Assembly: GCA_016125385.1 (NCBI GenBank)
Contig: WGLV01000002.1
Location: 62,001 to 126,000, forward strand
From: a bacterium
Lineage (GTDB): Bacteria > Hinthialibacterota > Hinthialibacteria > Hinthialibacterales > Hinthialibacteraceae
Length of the DNA: 64,000 nucleotides
Direction of reading: 5' to 3'
The first letter of the stretch is position 1. Each line of letters starts with the position of its first letter. The translations under genes were made by a program, and so were the position numbers. The notes beneath the pieces were generated by a model. It was not told the origin of the DNA and did no database searches. It was given only the letters and a program-made list of their open reading frames with translations. This document shows, piece by piece, positions 17,336-25,559 of this stretch.

Positions 17336-17368
17336 AAGACCGGTGCAAGCTCCGCTTTCACCGGTCTT
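17336..17368 (-). terminator. Hairpin AAGACCGGTG/CACCGGTCTT
   Basis: A perfect 10-bp stem (17336-17345 with 17359-17368) has a 13-base loop. The T-rich side appears on the minus strand, because the A run precedes the hairpin on the plus strand. It lies 38 bases after the hydrolase stop. It could act as a second terminator for the converging GrpE-like operon. Confidence 0.45.
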
Positions 17369-17373
17369 CCCCA

Positions 17374-17434
17374 TTCCGAAGGTCGTCAGTCGGCTCCGCC
17401 GTACCGACCTTCTTAGGTCGAAGGCGGCTCGGAA
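17374..17434. other. Structured intergenic element with mutually exclusive stems
   Basis: TTCCGA (17374-17379) pairs with TCGGAA (17429-17434). Inside, CGACCTT (17405-17411) can pair either with AAGGTCG (17379-17385) or, as CGACCT, with AGGTCG (17415-17420). CCGCC (17396-17400) can also pair with GGCGG (17423-17427). Two short units GGTCG-N4/5-CGGCTC are directly repeated. The rest of the 401-base gap 17299-17699 holds two terminator hairpins and no protein gene. Confidence 0.4.
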
Positions 17435-17626
17435 CGCCTTGACAGTTCACTCGAATTGATCCCGTCAAAGCCCTTGTCGCCTTCAATTGTTACAGCACCC
17501 ACTCATAGTTATTACAAACCCCGTGCCAACGCCCTCGCAGGAGGGGATGAACATGTTGCTGGATTTCTAACTGACTGATTTTAATGAGTTAATCGCAGGA
17601 AGTGGTGTCTGCGGCTTTATGGGGAA

Positions 17627-17659
17627 AAAAAATTCCCTCCGGATGAGAGGGAATTTTTT
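17627..17659 (-). terminator. Bidirectional rho-independent terminator
   Basis: A perfect 13-bp stem (17627-17639 with 17647-17659) of AAAAAATTCCCTC and its complement has a 7-base loop. It has A and T runs on both sides. It lies 40 bases after the GrpE-like stop on the minus strand. Confidence 0.8.
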
Positions 17660-17699
17660 GCCGTTCTATACGAAATTATTTCGTGTTCAGCCAGGCCGG

Positions 17700-18395
17700 T
17701 TAAGCAGACTTGCTGGCGATCATGACCACGCCTTCCTGAATCTCGCGGCCTTCTGACTTGTAGCCGGGTTTGAGGATGCGGCAGATGGTTCCCGCTTCGA
17801 ACTCATCGCTGGGTTCGTCACCCGCGATGTGGACATAGGTCGGATCGGGTTTTTCACCATAAATAGTGGTGCGTTCGATGCCGGTTTTTTCCAGCATGGG
17901 CTCAAGGACCTGAGCGGCCTGCTGAAGCGGTTTGTGAATGAACGTGAAGGTATTTTTCAGCGGTCCCAGATTGCCCTCTTCGACCTTCTTTTCCATAAAA
18001 CGCATGGTCTCGCGAAAGAGGTCGTACTGAGTCATCAGTTCAGCCATGCGGTTGTCACGCAGAGAAAGCGCCTCGCCGTCTTTATAATTGAAAACCTGAA
18101 ATTGGAGCTCGCTATTGCCATAAGGGAATGGTTTCAGGCGGCCCAGGCGGCCGGGCGTTTCTCCGGCTTCGCTTTCCACGATTTCCTGCGCCCGGGCAAG
18201 AAAGCGCTCCAGATGATCCTTACAGCGTTGGATGGCGTCGCCGATATCTCCCCGGATCGTCATGGAATAACGCTCGAAGGCGTCTTTGGCGCGAATAAAC
18301 GCCGGGTCCATGCCTCTCGGTTCGGGCGCCAGGACGTCGACAATGACGCGCCAGCTGGCGGCGGGGACGTAGATGTCACGTGGTTGTGTACTCAT
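17700..18395 (-). CDS. Divergent GrpE-like nucleotide exchange factor
   Basis: The C-terminal third reads like the GrpE beta-wing domain. LEPMLEKTGIERTTIYGEKPDP matches the GrpE pattern in which a Gly-Glu and Phe-Asp-Pro precede HEAV, and FEAGTICRILKPGYKSEGREI matches the tV-vl-pGY---gR-lR segment. The upstream part is helical, as in the GrpE stalk, with RETMRFMEKKVEEGNLGPL. The HEAV tetrad is replaced by YVHIAGDE. GrpE releases ADP from DnaK, but no dnaK or dnaJ is near. The gene is joined to a GT39 membrane protein by an ATGA overlap. Length 231 is normal to long for GrpE. It may be a specialised paralogue. Confidence 0.6.
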   Translation of the reverse strand: MSTQPRDIYVPAASWRVIVDVLAPEPRGMDPAFIRAKDAFERYSMTIRGDIGDAIQRCKDHLERFLARAQEIVESEAGETPGRLGRLKPFPYGNSELQFQVFNYKDGEALSLRDNRMAELMTQYDLFRETMRFMEKKVEEGNLGPLKNTFTFIHKPLQQAAQVLEPMLEKTGIERTTIYGEKPDPTYVHIAGDEPSDEFEAGTICRILKPGYKSEGREIQEGVVMIASKSA

Positions 18396-19819
18396 GATGA
18401 TGCATCCTCGGGTTGATCGACGCGCTCAGGCGCCGGGCTTTTGGCGGCTCCGCCGAATAACCAGTTACCATAACCCCAAATAACACCGTCAACAAGCGAT
18501 GCCGCCCCTGTGACCGCGTAGATAAGCAATAACGGATCGAGAGGCATGCGGAATCGCGTTCGAGCGAAATAAACGAGGCAGGCGAAGGTATAGAGTCCGA
18601 TCAGGGTGAGGGGCAATCCCTGCCGCAAACGCAATACCCAAGCGTACGCCATGCCGGTGAGTGCGAGAAGCAGCAGGATGGGACTCCAACCGAAAAGTGG
18701 AAACCAGTTCATCCCGTCGAAATACAGACCCTGACGAGAAACTCCATGCTGAATTGTGTAGTATTCAGCCCAAGGCCAGGGAGGTTCGGGAAGAATGTAT
18801 AGATAAGTCAGTTTCGTAACGGAACGAGGGACGACGGCTATCGGATAATTCCAAAGGGAGTAGAGGCCAAGACGAAAGAAAAAACGGTCTTCGATTACTT
18901 CGTTGACCTCACCTCGCTCGGCGAGGTAACTCCGTACGGCTTCTTTGTCGCCAGTATACCAGTAGCTGTATTGCGGATGCTGGCCAATGTAAAAGTTTAC
19001 GCCCGAGTTGGTCGTGATCAGCACCAGAGCGTGAAGCACGAAAGCGTTGCGTATCGTCCAGGGAAGAATCGGCGCCGCCCAGGCCAGCATGGGCGCCCAT
19101 AAAGATGCACTCCATTTGTCACGTGGGATCGAAGCGAGCGAGATGAAAACCACCACCGGCAGGAAAAAGAGTGAGACCGGACGAATTAACGCCAACGCAC
19201 CCAGTCCGGCTGAAAAAATAGAGAGACGGACCACCGTGGGGCGCCGCGGCAACAGCAAACCGAACACAAGCCAGCCCGTAAGTGCAAACAGGTAAAACGT
19301 TTCAGACATCAGTACGCCGGTAAAAAAAATGGCGTGAGATTGAAACGCATAAGCCAGACCGGCGAGCATGGGAGCGAAATAGGGGTGTTTAAGAATCGAC
19401 GGAGCGGGACGGTGCTGAACTGGAAGCAGGAGAATCCGTGCGATCAGGTACACGTTGACCGCAGTGAGAGCGCCGAGAATCGATTGGGCGAAGCGGATTA
19501 CAATCAAAGCCGATCCTGGTGAGATCAGACTCAGCGCGGCGAGGAAGATCGGATACCCGGGAGCGCGATACGCCAGCCGGTCGGCGGATTGCGCCAGATA
19601 ACCGCCGTTCAAAGCCCCAAGCGCACACCGGTAATAGTCTTCCATGTCAGAAAACGGTGCAGGGTGTGGCGCCAGGCTCCACATCAGCCGGGGTAGAAGG
19701 GCGAGAATGAACAAAACCGCCAGACCGATCAGATCGGTTCGGGTCAACTGGTCCTGAAAAAAACGCTTGTCCGTTGTGTTGTTCAATCGCCTGTTTGAAT
19801 CATGGAAAATGAATATCAA
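18392..19819 (-). CDS. GT39/PMT-like membrane glycosyltransferase
   Basis: A polytopic membrane protein of about ten helices. The first periplasmic loop holds an acidic FSDMEDYYRCALG segment followed by APGYPIFLA, the layout of dolichyl/polyprenyl-phosphate-mannose transferases in which the loop Asp/Glu is catalytic. The C-terminus is a short cytoplasmic tail rich in Pro and Glu. The frame opens with TTG at 19819 without a good ribosome-binding site, so the true start is uncertain; membrane segments begin only at about residue 30. It overlaps the GrpE-like gene by four bases. Donor and acceptor are unknown. Confidence 0.75.
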   Translation of the reverse strand: MIFIFHDSNRRLNNTTDKRFFQDQLTRTDLIGLAVLFILALLPRLMWSLAPHPAPFSDMEDYYRCALGALNGGYLAQSADRLAYRAPGYPIFLAALSLISPGSALIVIRFAQSILGALTAVNVYLIARILLLPVQHRPAPSILKHPYFAPMLAGLAYAFQSHAIFFTGVLMSETFYLFALTGWLVFGLLLPRRPTVVRLSIFSAGLGALALIRPVSLFFLPVVVFISLASIPRDKWSASLWAPMLAWAAPILPWTIRNAFVLHALVLITTNSGVNFYIGQHPQYSYWYTGDKEAVRSYLAERGEVNEVIEDRFFFRLGLYSLWNYPIAVVPRSVTKLTYLYILPEPPWPWAEYYTIQHGVSRQGLYFDGMNWFPLFGWSPILLLLALTGMAYAWVLRLRQGLPLTLIGLYTFACLVYFARTRFRMPLDPLLLIYAVTGAASLVDGVIWGYGNWLFGGAAKSPAPERVDQPEDASS

Positions 19820-19920
19820 TCGGTTGCCACAGGAGTGACAGCGATGGGCGCTATCTAACCATAGATAATCAACAGGGACAAGCTGAATTCAAAGGGTTGT
19901 TATCAGGCAGTAAAAACCGG

Positions 19921-20394
19921 TCAATGCGCTGCGGCGGGCGTATTTTGCGCGGCGTCTTTTTTGGCGGGTGGTGTTGCATCTTCTGATGAGTTGTTGTCAT
20001 GCACTGATTGGGCGAGTTCCTGAAAATAGGTTTTCTGCCTGATGCTATAGATCAGATTGACGAATTTTGATTTTGAATCGGATGACAGGGGGGAGGCCAG
20101 CACCCGTTCGATCTCTTTGACCGCCAGTTCATCGAACAGCCTGACAGAGTATAAAATATCAACCGGCTCGTTCAGCGCATAACGACGCACCAGATTGAAC
20201 AGGGTATCGCTTTCCGTCTGGCCCATCTCCATCGTTTCGAGTTCATCAATGAACTGCCGCTCTTTTTTGTAGCGAACATAACGGCGATGGACGAAAATGA
20301 TCAGGCCGATCAGGCAAACCGCAATCAGAAGCACAGTGACGATGGCTTCGCCGGATACGTCTTGCGTCTTCCACATTGGTTGCAGTTCGTTCAT
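19921..20394 (-). CDS. Small single-helix membrane protein, unknown function
   Basis: One membrane helix (about residues 16-36) is followed by a basic, then helical, soluble domain and a Pro/Ala-rich tail ending PAAAH. The helical part (LFNLVRRYALNEPVDILYSVRLFDELAV, in two blocks) recalls the N-terminal regions of membrane-linked PilZ-type proteins, but no PilZ motif is present. GAGGCGGATC precedes the ATG. It lies alone between the GT39 gene and trmB on the same strand. I do not recognise a specific family. Confidence 0.6.
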   Translation of the reverse strand: MNELQPMWKTQDVSGEAIVTVLLIAVCLIGLIIFVHRRYVRYKKERQFIDELETMEMGQTESDTLFNLVRRYALNEPVDILYSVRLFDELAVKEIERVLASPLSSDSKSKFVNLIYSIRQKTYFQELAQSVHDNNSSEDATPPAKKDAAQNTPAAAH

Positions 20395-20556
20395 GATCCG
20401 CCTCTATATTACGTTATCAACTGTATTATATCTTGCAATAAACAGGGTGACAGTTTAATTTTTAGTTGCAGTTTCCCTTTCTTGTCCCTCAGCCCGATAA
20501 AGACTACTATAAAATGGTAATTTAGAATCCAGCGGATGTCCAGTCTGAATATCGAT

Positions 20557-21225
20557 TCATTTTTCAGACAAATTGCTTTGTGATTTTACCTGGAACTCGG
20601 AAGAAAATATCGTTTTCGCTTCCTTGCGCCATTTGATTTCGTAGTGCGACGCCCCACGATCCGCTTCGTCAAAATCCTCGATCACCTCGTGGGATTGATG
20701 CTCGGAGACTCTTTCAAACAGACCTGAATCAAGGATGCGATCACAAGCGTCATTATAATATTCGGCATGATCTGACTTGAGTTTAAGTTTTCCTTGGGGT
20801 AACAGGGTCTCAGCCATCTTTTGTAATAAGCGTGGGTTAAATAATCTACGCTTGTGATGGCGATCCTTGGGCCATGGATCGGGAAAATAGACATGATAGG
20901 CTGTAACGGAACGTGACTTGATTAATAGCTTTACGGTAAAATCCGCGTCAAGGCAGAGGAAGCGAAGATTTTGAGGACTGAATTTGGCCGCTCGCAAGAG
21001 TGCGATGCGAATTATTTTTAAAGACCGTTCGATCGCGATAAAGTTCACCTCGGGCCGATGCTGACACTCCGCCAGGATGAAGCGGCCTTTTCCACATCCA
21101 ATTTCGATTTCGACCGGCGCGTCATTGCCGAAGATCGCCTGAAAATCCAGCCGTTCATCAATGTCGCCAGGCGAGATCCAGAGATCGTCCATGACGGGGT
21201 CGTATTCATAAATGGTTTTCACCAT
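20557..21225 (-). CDS. trmB: tRNA (guanine-N7-)-methyltransferase TrmB
   Basis: The enzyme makes m7G46 in tRNA using S-adenosylmethionine. The SAM loop VEIEIGCGKGRFI (about residues 36-48), the acidic end of strand 2 in FIAIERS, and the signature VYFPDPWPKDRHHKRRL with the downstream KLKSDHAEYY are all present. The length of 222 residues is standard. GGGAG precedes the ATG by seven bases. It is divergent from the DUF115 gene. Confidence 0.95.
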   Translation of the reverse strand: MVKTIYEYDPVMDDLWISPGDIDERLDFQAIFGNDAPVEIEIGCGKGRFILAECQHRPEVNFIAIERSLKIIRIALLRAAKFSPQNLRFLCLDADFTVKLLIKSRSVTAYHVYFPDPWPKDRHHKRRLFNPRLLQKMAETLLPQGKLKLKSDHAEYYNDACDRILDSGLFERVSEHQSHEVIEDFDEADRGASHYEIKWRKEAKTIFSSEFQVKSQSNLSEK

Positions 21226-21252
21226 GAGGTTGCTCCCTGCTTTAGAGGGTAA

Positions 21253-21281
21253 GATCGCTTCGAGTTGAGCGAAAAGCGATC
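21253..21281. repeat. Inverted repeat GATCGCTT/AAGCGATC
   Basis: Eight-base perfect arms (21253-21260 and 21274-21281) lie in the gap between the divergent trmB and DUF115 genes. No T run follows. It could be an operator or a leader hairpin. Confidence 0.3.
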
Positions 21282-21335
21282 AGGATAGTCACTTACATTC
21301 ACGGGAGGGCGCCTCTATGATCGAAACCAACCTCC

Positions 21336-21370
21336 AGAGCGGCGTGTGAGCTTTACGCAAACGCCGCTCT
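21336..21370. repeat. Inverted repeat AGAGCGGCGT/ACGCCGCTCT
   Basis: Ten-base perfect arms (21336-21345 and 21361-21370) lie 35 bases upstream of the DUF115 start. The hairpin would lie in that gene's 5' leader. No clear T run is present, so a regulatory role is as likely as termination. Confidence 0.4.
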
Positions 21371-21404
21371 TATTGTACGGCGGCGGTGAATTTCAAAAAG
21401 CGGC

Positions 21405-23246
21405 ATGAGAAAGAGGTCCTGGTATTCAATGACCGGTTCGCGGCGTGAAGCTAACCTGAAATTCATACAGAGATTTTTCCCCGCCTTGAGCGCGCGGCTC
21501 GCCACCGCGAATTTTCCTTCGAGCGAATTGATGTACCGGCTGGAGCCCGCCAAAAAGCAGGGCGTTTCACTCGTCGTGGAGGCGCATGGAACCGAGACGC
21601 GATTGCACAGTCAATACGATCCGGTGAATGAAGCCCGGCGCTGGGCAGCCGCGAATCCGCCCCGTTCGCGCGGAGTATACATTCTGATCGGTTGGGGGCT
21701 CGGCTATCACGCGATGGAGTGGGTGCGCATGCATGGCGCCGCGACCGAGGGAGTGGTGGTCTATGAGCCGGAGGCGCGCTGGTTTGTCGAATCACTGCCG
21801 TATTGCGACATGCCGGCGCTTGTGTCGGCGGGGCGGATGGAGATCGCCATCGGCTCGGATGGAGGGACGCTCTATCAGGCCATGTTGCGCATGATGGAAC
21901 CGATCCTCAGTAATGATCTGTTCGCCGTGGCAACGCCTTTCGCGCCTGTGTATCCGCCCCATGCGGTGCAAACTCTGCGGGAGGAAACACAGAAAATACT
22001 CGAGACCAAGCGCAAGATGCTCGAATTCATGAGTGAGGAAGGCGAACGTTGCCAGGAGCATATCTATCAGAATCTCCGGCAGGGAATGAACGCCTGGCTG
22101 CCACGAGACGTCAAAGATATAGCGAAGGGAGAGCCCGCCATCATCATCGCCGCGGGACCGTCGCTGAATCAGAACGTGAAAGAACTCGCCAACGCTCAGA
22201 ACGGCGCCTGGATCATCGCCTGCGACACGAGTCTGCGTGTGTTGAACAAGCATGGCGTCCAGCCGCACGTCGTGGTGACCAAAGATCCGACCGATCTGAA
22301 CAAGCCGCATTTTGAAGACGCCGAGGGGCTGGAAAACATCGTCGCCGCATTCGATCCGCAAGTACATCCCGAGATCGTTCGAAAATTCGGCGAGCGCAAA
22401 ATCTATCTGCCCAATCGAAACAACGCTATTCATCGGTATATTCAGGGATTTGAAATCAGTGATGACGACCGGTTGCCGTTAGCGAGCAACGTGGCGGTGG
22501 CGGCGTTTAATCTCGCGGTTCACTTGGGATGCGATCCCATCTTGCTGGCTGGGCTCGATCTTTGTTTTGACGTGCGGCCGGGACGGTCTCACGCGGATGA
22601 TTCCGCGCTGGTTTCAGAGACGTCGTTCGACGCTGGCGCGGGCAAACTGATCTACCAGCGCGGCCAATGTCGCGATGAGATCGAAGTGATGATGGTGGAA
22701 GGCGTCGATGGTGAAATGCATCCCACGACGCCATCGTTTTACGAAGCCTTGCGCCTTCTCGAAGACCTCATCTCGCGATGCGGCCGGCGTTGCATCGACG
22801 TCAGCGAAGGCGGCGCCCTGATCGCGGGGACGGAGGTCTTGAGGCTGAAGGACGCGATTACACTTTACGCGCAGCAGCCGATTCGAACGGAAGCATTATT
22901 CGCTCAACAACCGCCTTCTCGCGGCGTGGAAGCATTTCAACTCAGTTTAAACGAGATCAAGTCACACCTGCAGCATTGCGGGGAAATCGCGATTGAGGCG
23001 GCTGAATGTATCGATAAAGATGATGTTCCGTTGAATATTTTGCGGGAAGCGCGTGAAAAAATTGAGGACGGTTTCAGGGTGTATCACGAACTTCAATCGG
23101 CGCTTGAATGGTTGATGGTTGAGATTCGCCAACCGGATTATTGGGATGAAGAAAAAAATGAGCGCGACGAACTCATCCGCCGGTACCATAACTATTTCAG
23201 CCAAATTCGAGAAAAATGCGATCGCTTTTCATCCATGCTGGTTTAG
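21405..23246 (+). CDS. DUF115 / motility-accessory-factor family protein
   Basis: Proteins of this family (MAF, with an MptE-like core) are mostly linked to sugar modification of flagellin or other surface molecules. A first Rossmann-like block has VYILIGWGLGYHA. The core DUF115 domain follows with PAIIIAAGPSLNQNV (about residue 245), IACDTSLRVL, VVTKDPTDLN and LASNVAVAAFNLAVHLGCDPILLAG with GLDLCF. A helical tail of about 150 residues ends the protein. Length 613 is normal. No flagellar gene is in the window; the target may be pilin or another surface protein. The start may be ATG 21405 or 21429, and neither has a strong ribosome-binding site. It ends in TAG. Confidence 0.82.
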   Translation: MRKRSWYSMTGSRREANLKFIQRFFPALSARLATANFPSSELMYRLEPAKKQGVSLVVEAHGTETRLHSQYDPVNEARRWAAANPPRSRGVYILIGWGLGYHAMEWVRMHGAATEGVVVYEPEARWFVESLPYCDMPALVSAGRMEIAIGSDGGTLYQAMLRMMEPILSNDLFAVATPFAPVYPPHAVQTLREETQKILETKRKMLEFMSEEGERCQEHIYQNLRQGMNAWLPRDVKDIAKGEPAIIIAAGPSLNQNVKELANAQNGAWIIACDTSLRVLNKHGVQPHVVVTKDPTDLNKPHFEDAEGLENIVAAFDPQVHPEIVRKFGERKIYLPNRNNAIHRYIQGFEISDDDRLPLASNVAVAAFNLAVHLGCDPILLAGLDLCFDVRPGRSHADDSALVSETSFDAGAGKLIYQRGQCRDEIEVMMVEGVDGEMHPTTPSFYEALRLLEDLISRCGRRCIDVSEGGALIAGTEVLRLKDAITLYAQQPIRTEALFAQQPPSRGVEAFQLSLNEIKSHLQHCGEIAIEAAECIDKDDVPLNILREAREKIEDGFRVYHELQSALEWLMVEIRQPDYWDEEKNERDELIRRYHNYFSQIREKCDRFSSMLV

Positions 23247-23279
23247 GTTGGTAAAAATGGTGGTGTTGAACAAAAAGAG

Positions 23280-23310
23280 AAGATAAGAGAAGATGCAATT
23301 CTCTTATCTT
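23280..23310 (+). terminator. Hairpin after the DUF115 gene
   Basis: AAGATAAGAGAA (23280-23291) pairs perfectly with TTCTCTTATCTT (23299-23310) around a 7-base loop. It lies 33 bases after the stop, in a convergent gap. The stem is AT-rich and no T run follows, so strength is doubtful. Confidence 0.5.
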
Positions 23311-23311
23311 C

Positions 23312-23363
23312 ACCCCGCCACGGGGTTGGGTAGGGAAGCATGCCCCATCGGGTATGGCGGGGT
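23312..23363. repeat. Inverted repeat ACCCCGCC/GGCGGGGT
   Basis: Eight-base perfect arms (23312-23319 and 23356-23363) enclose a G-rich loop with a possible inner GGGG/CCCC pairing. It follows directly on the preceding hairpin in the gap between the DUF115 and msrB genes. It may act as a minus-strand 3' structure for msrB. Confidence 0.35.
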
Positions 23364-23393
23364 TGGAACCGGCAATCCAACGCAATGCAGGTT

Positions 23394-23951
23394 CTATTTC
23401 AAATTCCCACGTTCAATAAATCGTAAAGCCACTGAATTCATGCAATACCTCAACCCTGTGGGTTGGGGGCCATCGTCAAACACGTGACCTAAATGACCGC
23501 CGCAACGGGAGCAGACCGTTTCCGTTCTGACCATCCCGAACGTCCTGTCTGAAATCTCCTCCACCGCTTTTTCGTTAATCGGCTTCCAAAAGCTGGGCCA
23601 TCCGGTACCCGATTCAAATTTCGTTTTCGAGTCGAACAGCGGCAGTCCACATGCCGCGCAAACGTACACGCCGTCTTCATGGTTGTCCCAATACTCTCCG
23701 CTGTAGGCGCGTTCCGTCCCTTTTTCACGCAGGACGTCGTATTGCTCCCGCGTGAGGATTCGCTTCCATTCCTCATTGGCGCGGACAATCTTCGCGCCGT
23801 CTGTCGCGGATGCGATCTCGCGATCGAATTCCTGTTTAGCCGCTGCGGTCGCTATCGCGTCGTTTGGTGAATCGTCCTCCCGGCACGACGCAATCAGAAA
23901 CACGATTACGAAAACTGTACAAACTATAGTAAGGAAGTTTTGATTCGTCAT
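23394..23951 (-). CDS. msrB: Peptide-methionine (R)-S-oxide reductase, lipoprotein form
   Basis: MsrB reduces methionine-R-sulfoxide in oxidised proteins. A lipobox LIASC at the end of an N-terminal hydrophobic segment makes this a probable lipoprotein facing the periplasm. The MsrB domain covers about residues 60-180: CAAC and CSRC zinc cysteines, [21 protein letters not shown] and the catalytic cysteine in RYCMNSVAL. No resolving cysteine partner is obvious, and a periplasmic thiol donor would be needed. It is monocistronic and convergent with the DUF115 gene. Confidence 0.93.
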   Translation of the reverse strand: MTNQNFLTIVCTVFVIVFLIASCREDDSPNDAIATAAAKQEFDREIASATDGAKIVRANEEWKRILTREQYDVLREKGTERAYSGEYWDNHEDGVYVCAACGLPLFDSKTKFESGTGWPSFWKPINEKAVEEISDRTFGMVRTETVCSRCGGHLGHVFDDGPQPTGLRYCMNSVALRFIERGNLK

Positions 23952-24186
23952 CTTTTTCTCACACTTTCAATCGAAAAATTGTTCTTGGACTCTATTGATC
24001 TGTCGTGACAGCGGTGAGATTTCTTACATCGTACCCCAGCAAAGAGTGATTGGGGAAAATGATCAGTCAATTCCAATGGTTTTGATTGCGCGATTGGTTG
24101 CATAACCATATCATGATGGATCGCTCGGCCTGACCGCACGACGCTGGGGAAATGCCGAACATACTTTTGAAAAAGGATGCCGCAGA

Positions 24187-25533
24187 ATGCCTGAATCAAT
24201 ACCCGCATTGTTGAAGACCGTTTCTGGAATCGTCTGGGGCCTTCCGCTTGTCTTTTTGTTGGTAGGTACCGGCGTATTTCTGACGATTCGGTTGGGAGGG
24301 CTTCAGTTTTTCATGTTGCCCGAAGCTCTCCGGCTGGTATTCAGCAAAGATGACGAGGCATCGGAAGGCGATATATCGCATTTTCGTGCGTTGATGACCG
24401 CGCTGGCGGCGACGATTGGTACGGGCAACATCGCCGGTGTGGCGTCGGCGATCGCGGCGGGCGGACCCGGCGCGGTTTTCTGGATGTGGATCACCGCGTT
24501 GTTCGGAATGGCGACCAAGTATGGCGAAGCGATTCTCGCGGTGAAATACCGGGTGGTTGATGAAAACGGCGAGATGGCGGGCGGCCCTATGTACGCGCTG
24601 GAGCGTGGACTGGGGCAGAAATGGCTGGGCGTGTTGTTCGCTCTGTTCGGCGCGTTAGCCGCCTTCGGAATCGGTAATATGGTACAGGCCAATTCAGTGG
24701 CTGAGGCGTTAAATGGATCGTTTCACGCGCCCTTCTGGATCACAGGTGTTGTGCTGGCGATTCTGATCGGGTTGGTGACGCTGGGGGGGATCAAGCGCAT
24801 CGGAGCGGTGACCGCGTACCTGGTTCCCGTGATGGCGGTGATCTACATGGCCGCCGCGTTCGTGTTGCTGGTGATCAACATCCGAGAGGTTCCTCATGCG
24901 TTTGAATTGATCTTTGTTCACGCATTCACGCCAACGGCGGCGGCGGGTGGATTCATCGGCGCGATGGTGAAAGAGACCATCCAGGCGGGCGTGAGGCGCG
25001 GCCTGTTTTCCAATGAGGCAGGGCTCGGCAGTGCGCCCATCGCGGCAGCCGCAGCCAAAACGCGCAATCCAAAACGCCAGGCGCTGGTTTCAATGACGGG
25101 TACGTTTATCGATACCATCATCGTCTGCACGATGACTGGTCTGGCGATCGTCGCCACCGGGGCCTGGTCTGAAACCGGACCGCAGGGAAATGCTCTGGAT
25201 GGCGTCGACATGACGGTCGCCGCATTCCATATGGGGTATCCCGGAGAGTGGGCGGGTTACATCGTTTCAATAGGTATTATCTTTTTCGCGTATTCAACCA
25301 TTTTGGGATGGGGGTATTACGGCGAGAAATGCGTCGAGTATCTGTGTGGTATTCGCCTCGTGTTTCCCTATCGTGTTTTATGGGTAATCGCCGTGTTCAT
25401 TGGAGCAACGCGCAAGCTGGATACGGTATGGGATTTCGCCGATATCATGAACGCCTTGATGGCGGTTCCGAACCTGATCGCGTTGATTTTTCTCTCCAAC
25501 GTCATCGTCGAAGAGTCGCGGGATTCTGATTGA
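24187..25533 (+). CDS. Sodium:alanine symporter family (AGCS) amino acid transporter
   Basis: An inner-membrane carrier importing alanine or glycine with sodium. The signature [25 protein letters not shown] is present in two overlapping blocks near residues 76-100. It is followed by [30 protein letters not shown] and the late WGYYGEKC motif. About ten membrane helices are present and 448 residues is the normal size. AGGA precedes the ATG by about ten bases. It is a single-gene unit. The 235-base upstream gap shows no glycine riboswitch that I can recognise. Substrate choice among small neutral amino acids is inferred. Confidence 0.92.
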   Translation: MPESIPALLKTVSGIVWGLPLVFLLVGTGVFLTIRLGGLQFFMLPEALRLVFSKDDEASEGDISHFRALMTALAATIGTGNIAGVASAIAAGGPGAVFWMWITALFGMATKYGEAILAVKYRVVDENGEMAGGPMYALERGLGQKWLGVLFALFGALAAFGIGNMVQANSVAEALNGSFHAPFWITGVVLAILIGLVTLGGIKRIGAVTAYLVPVMAVIYMAAAFVLLVINIREVPHAFELIFVHAFTPTAAAGGFIGAMVKETIQAGVRRGLFSNEAGLGSAPIAAAAAKTRNPKRQALVSMTGTFIDTIIVCTMTGLAIVATGAWSETGPQGNALDGVDMTVAAFHMGYPGEWAGYIVSIGIIFFAYSTILGWGYYGEKCVEYLCGIRLVFPYRVLWVIAVFIGATRKLDTVWDFADIMNALMAVPNLIALIFLSNVIVEESRDSD

Positions 25534-25559
25534 TATCCGTTTTGCGCCGGTTGCGTAAG

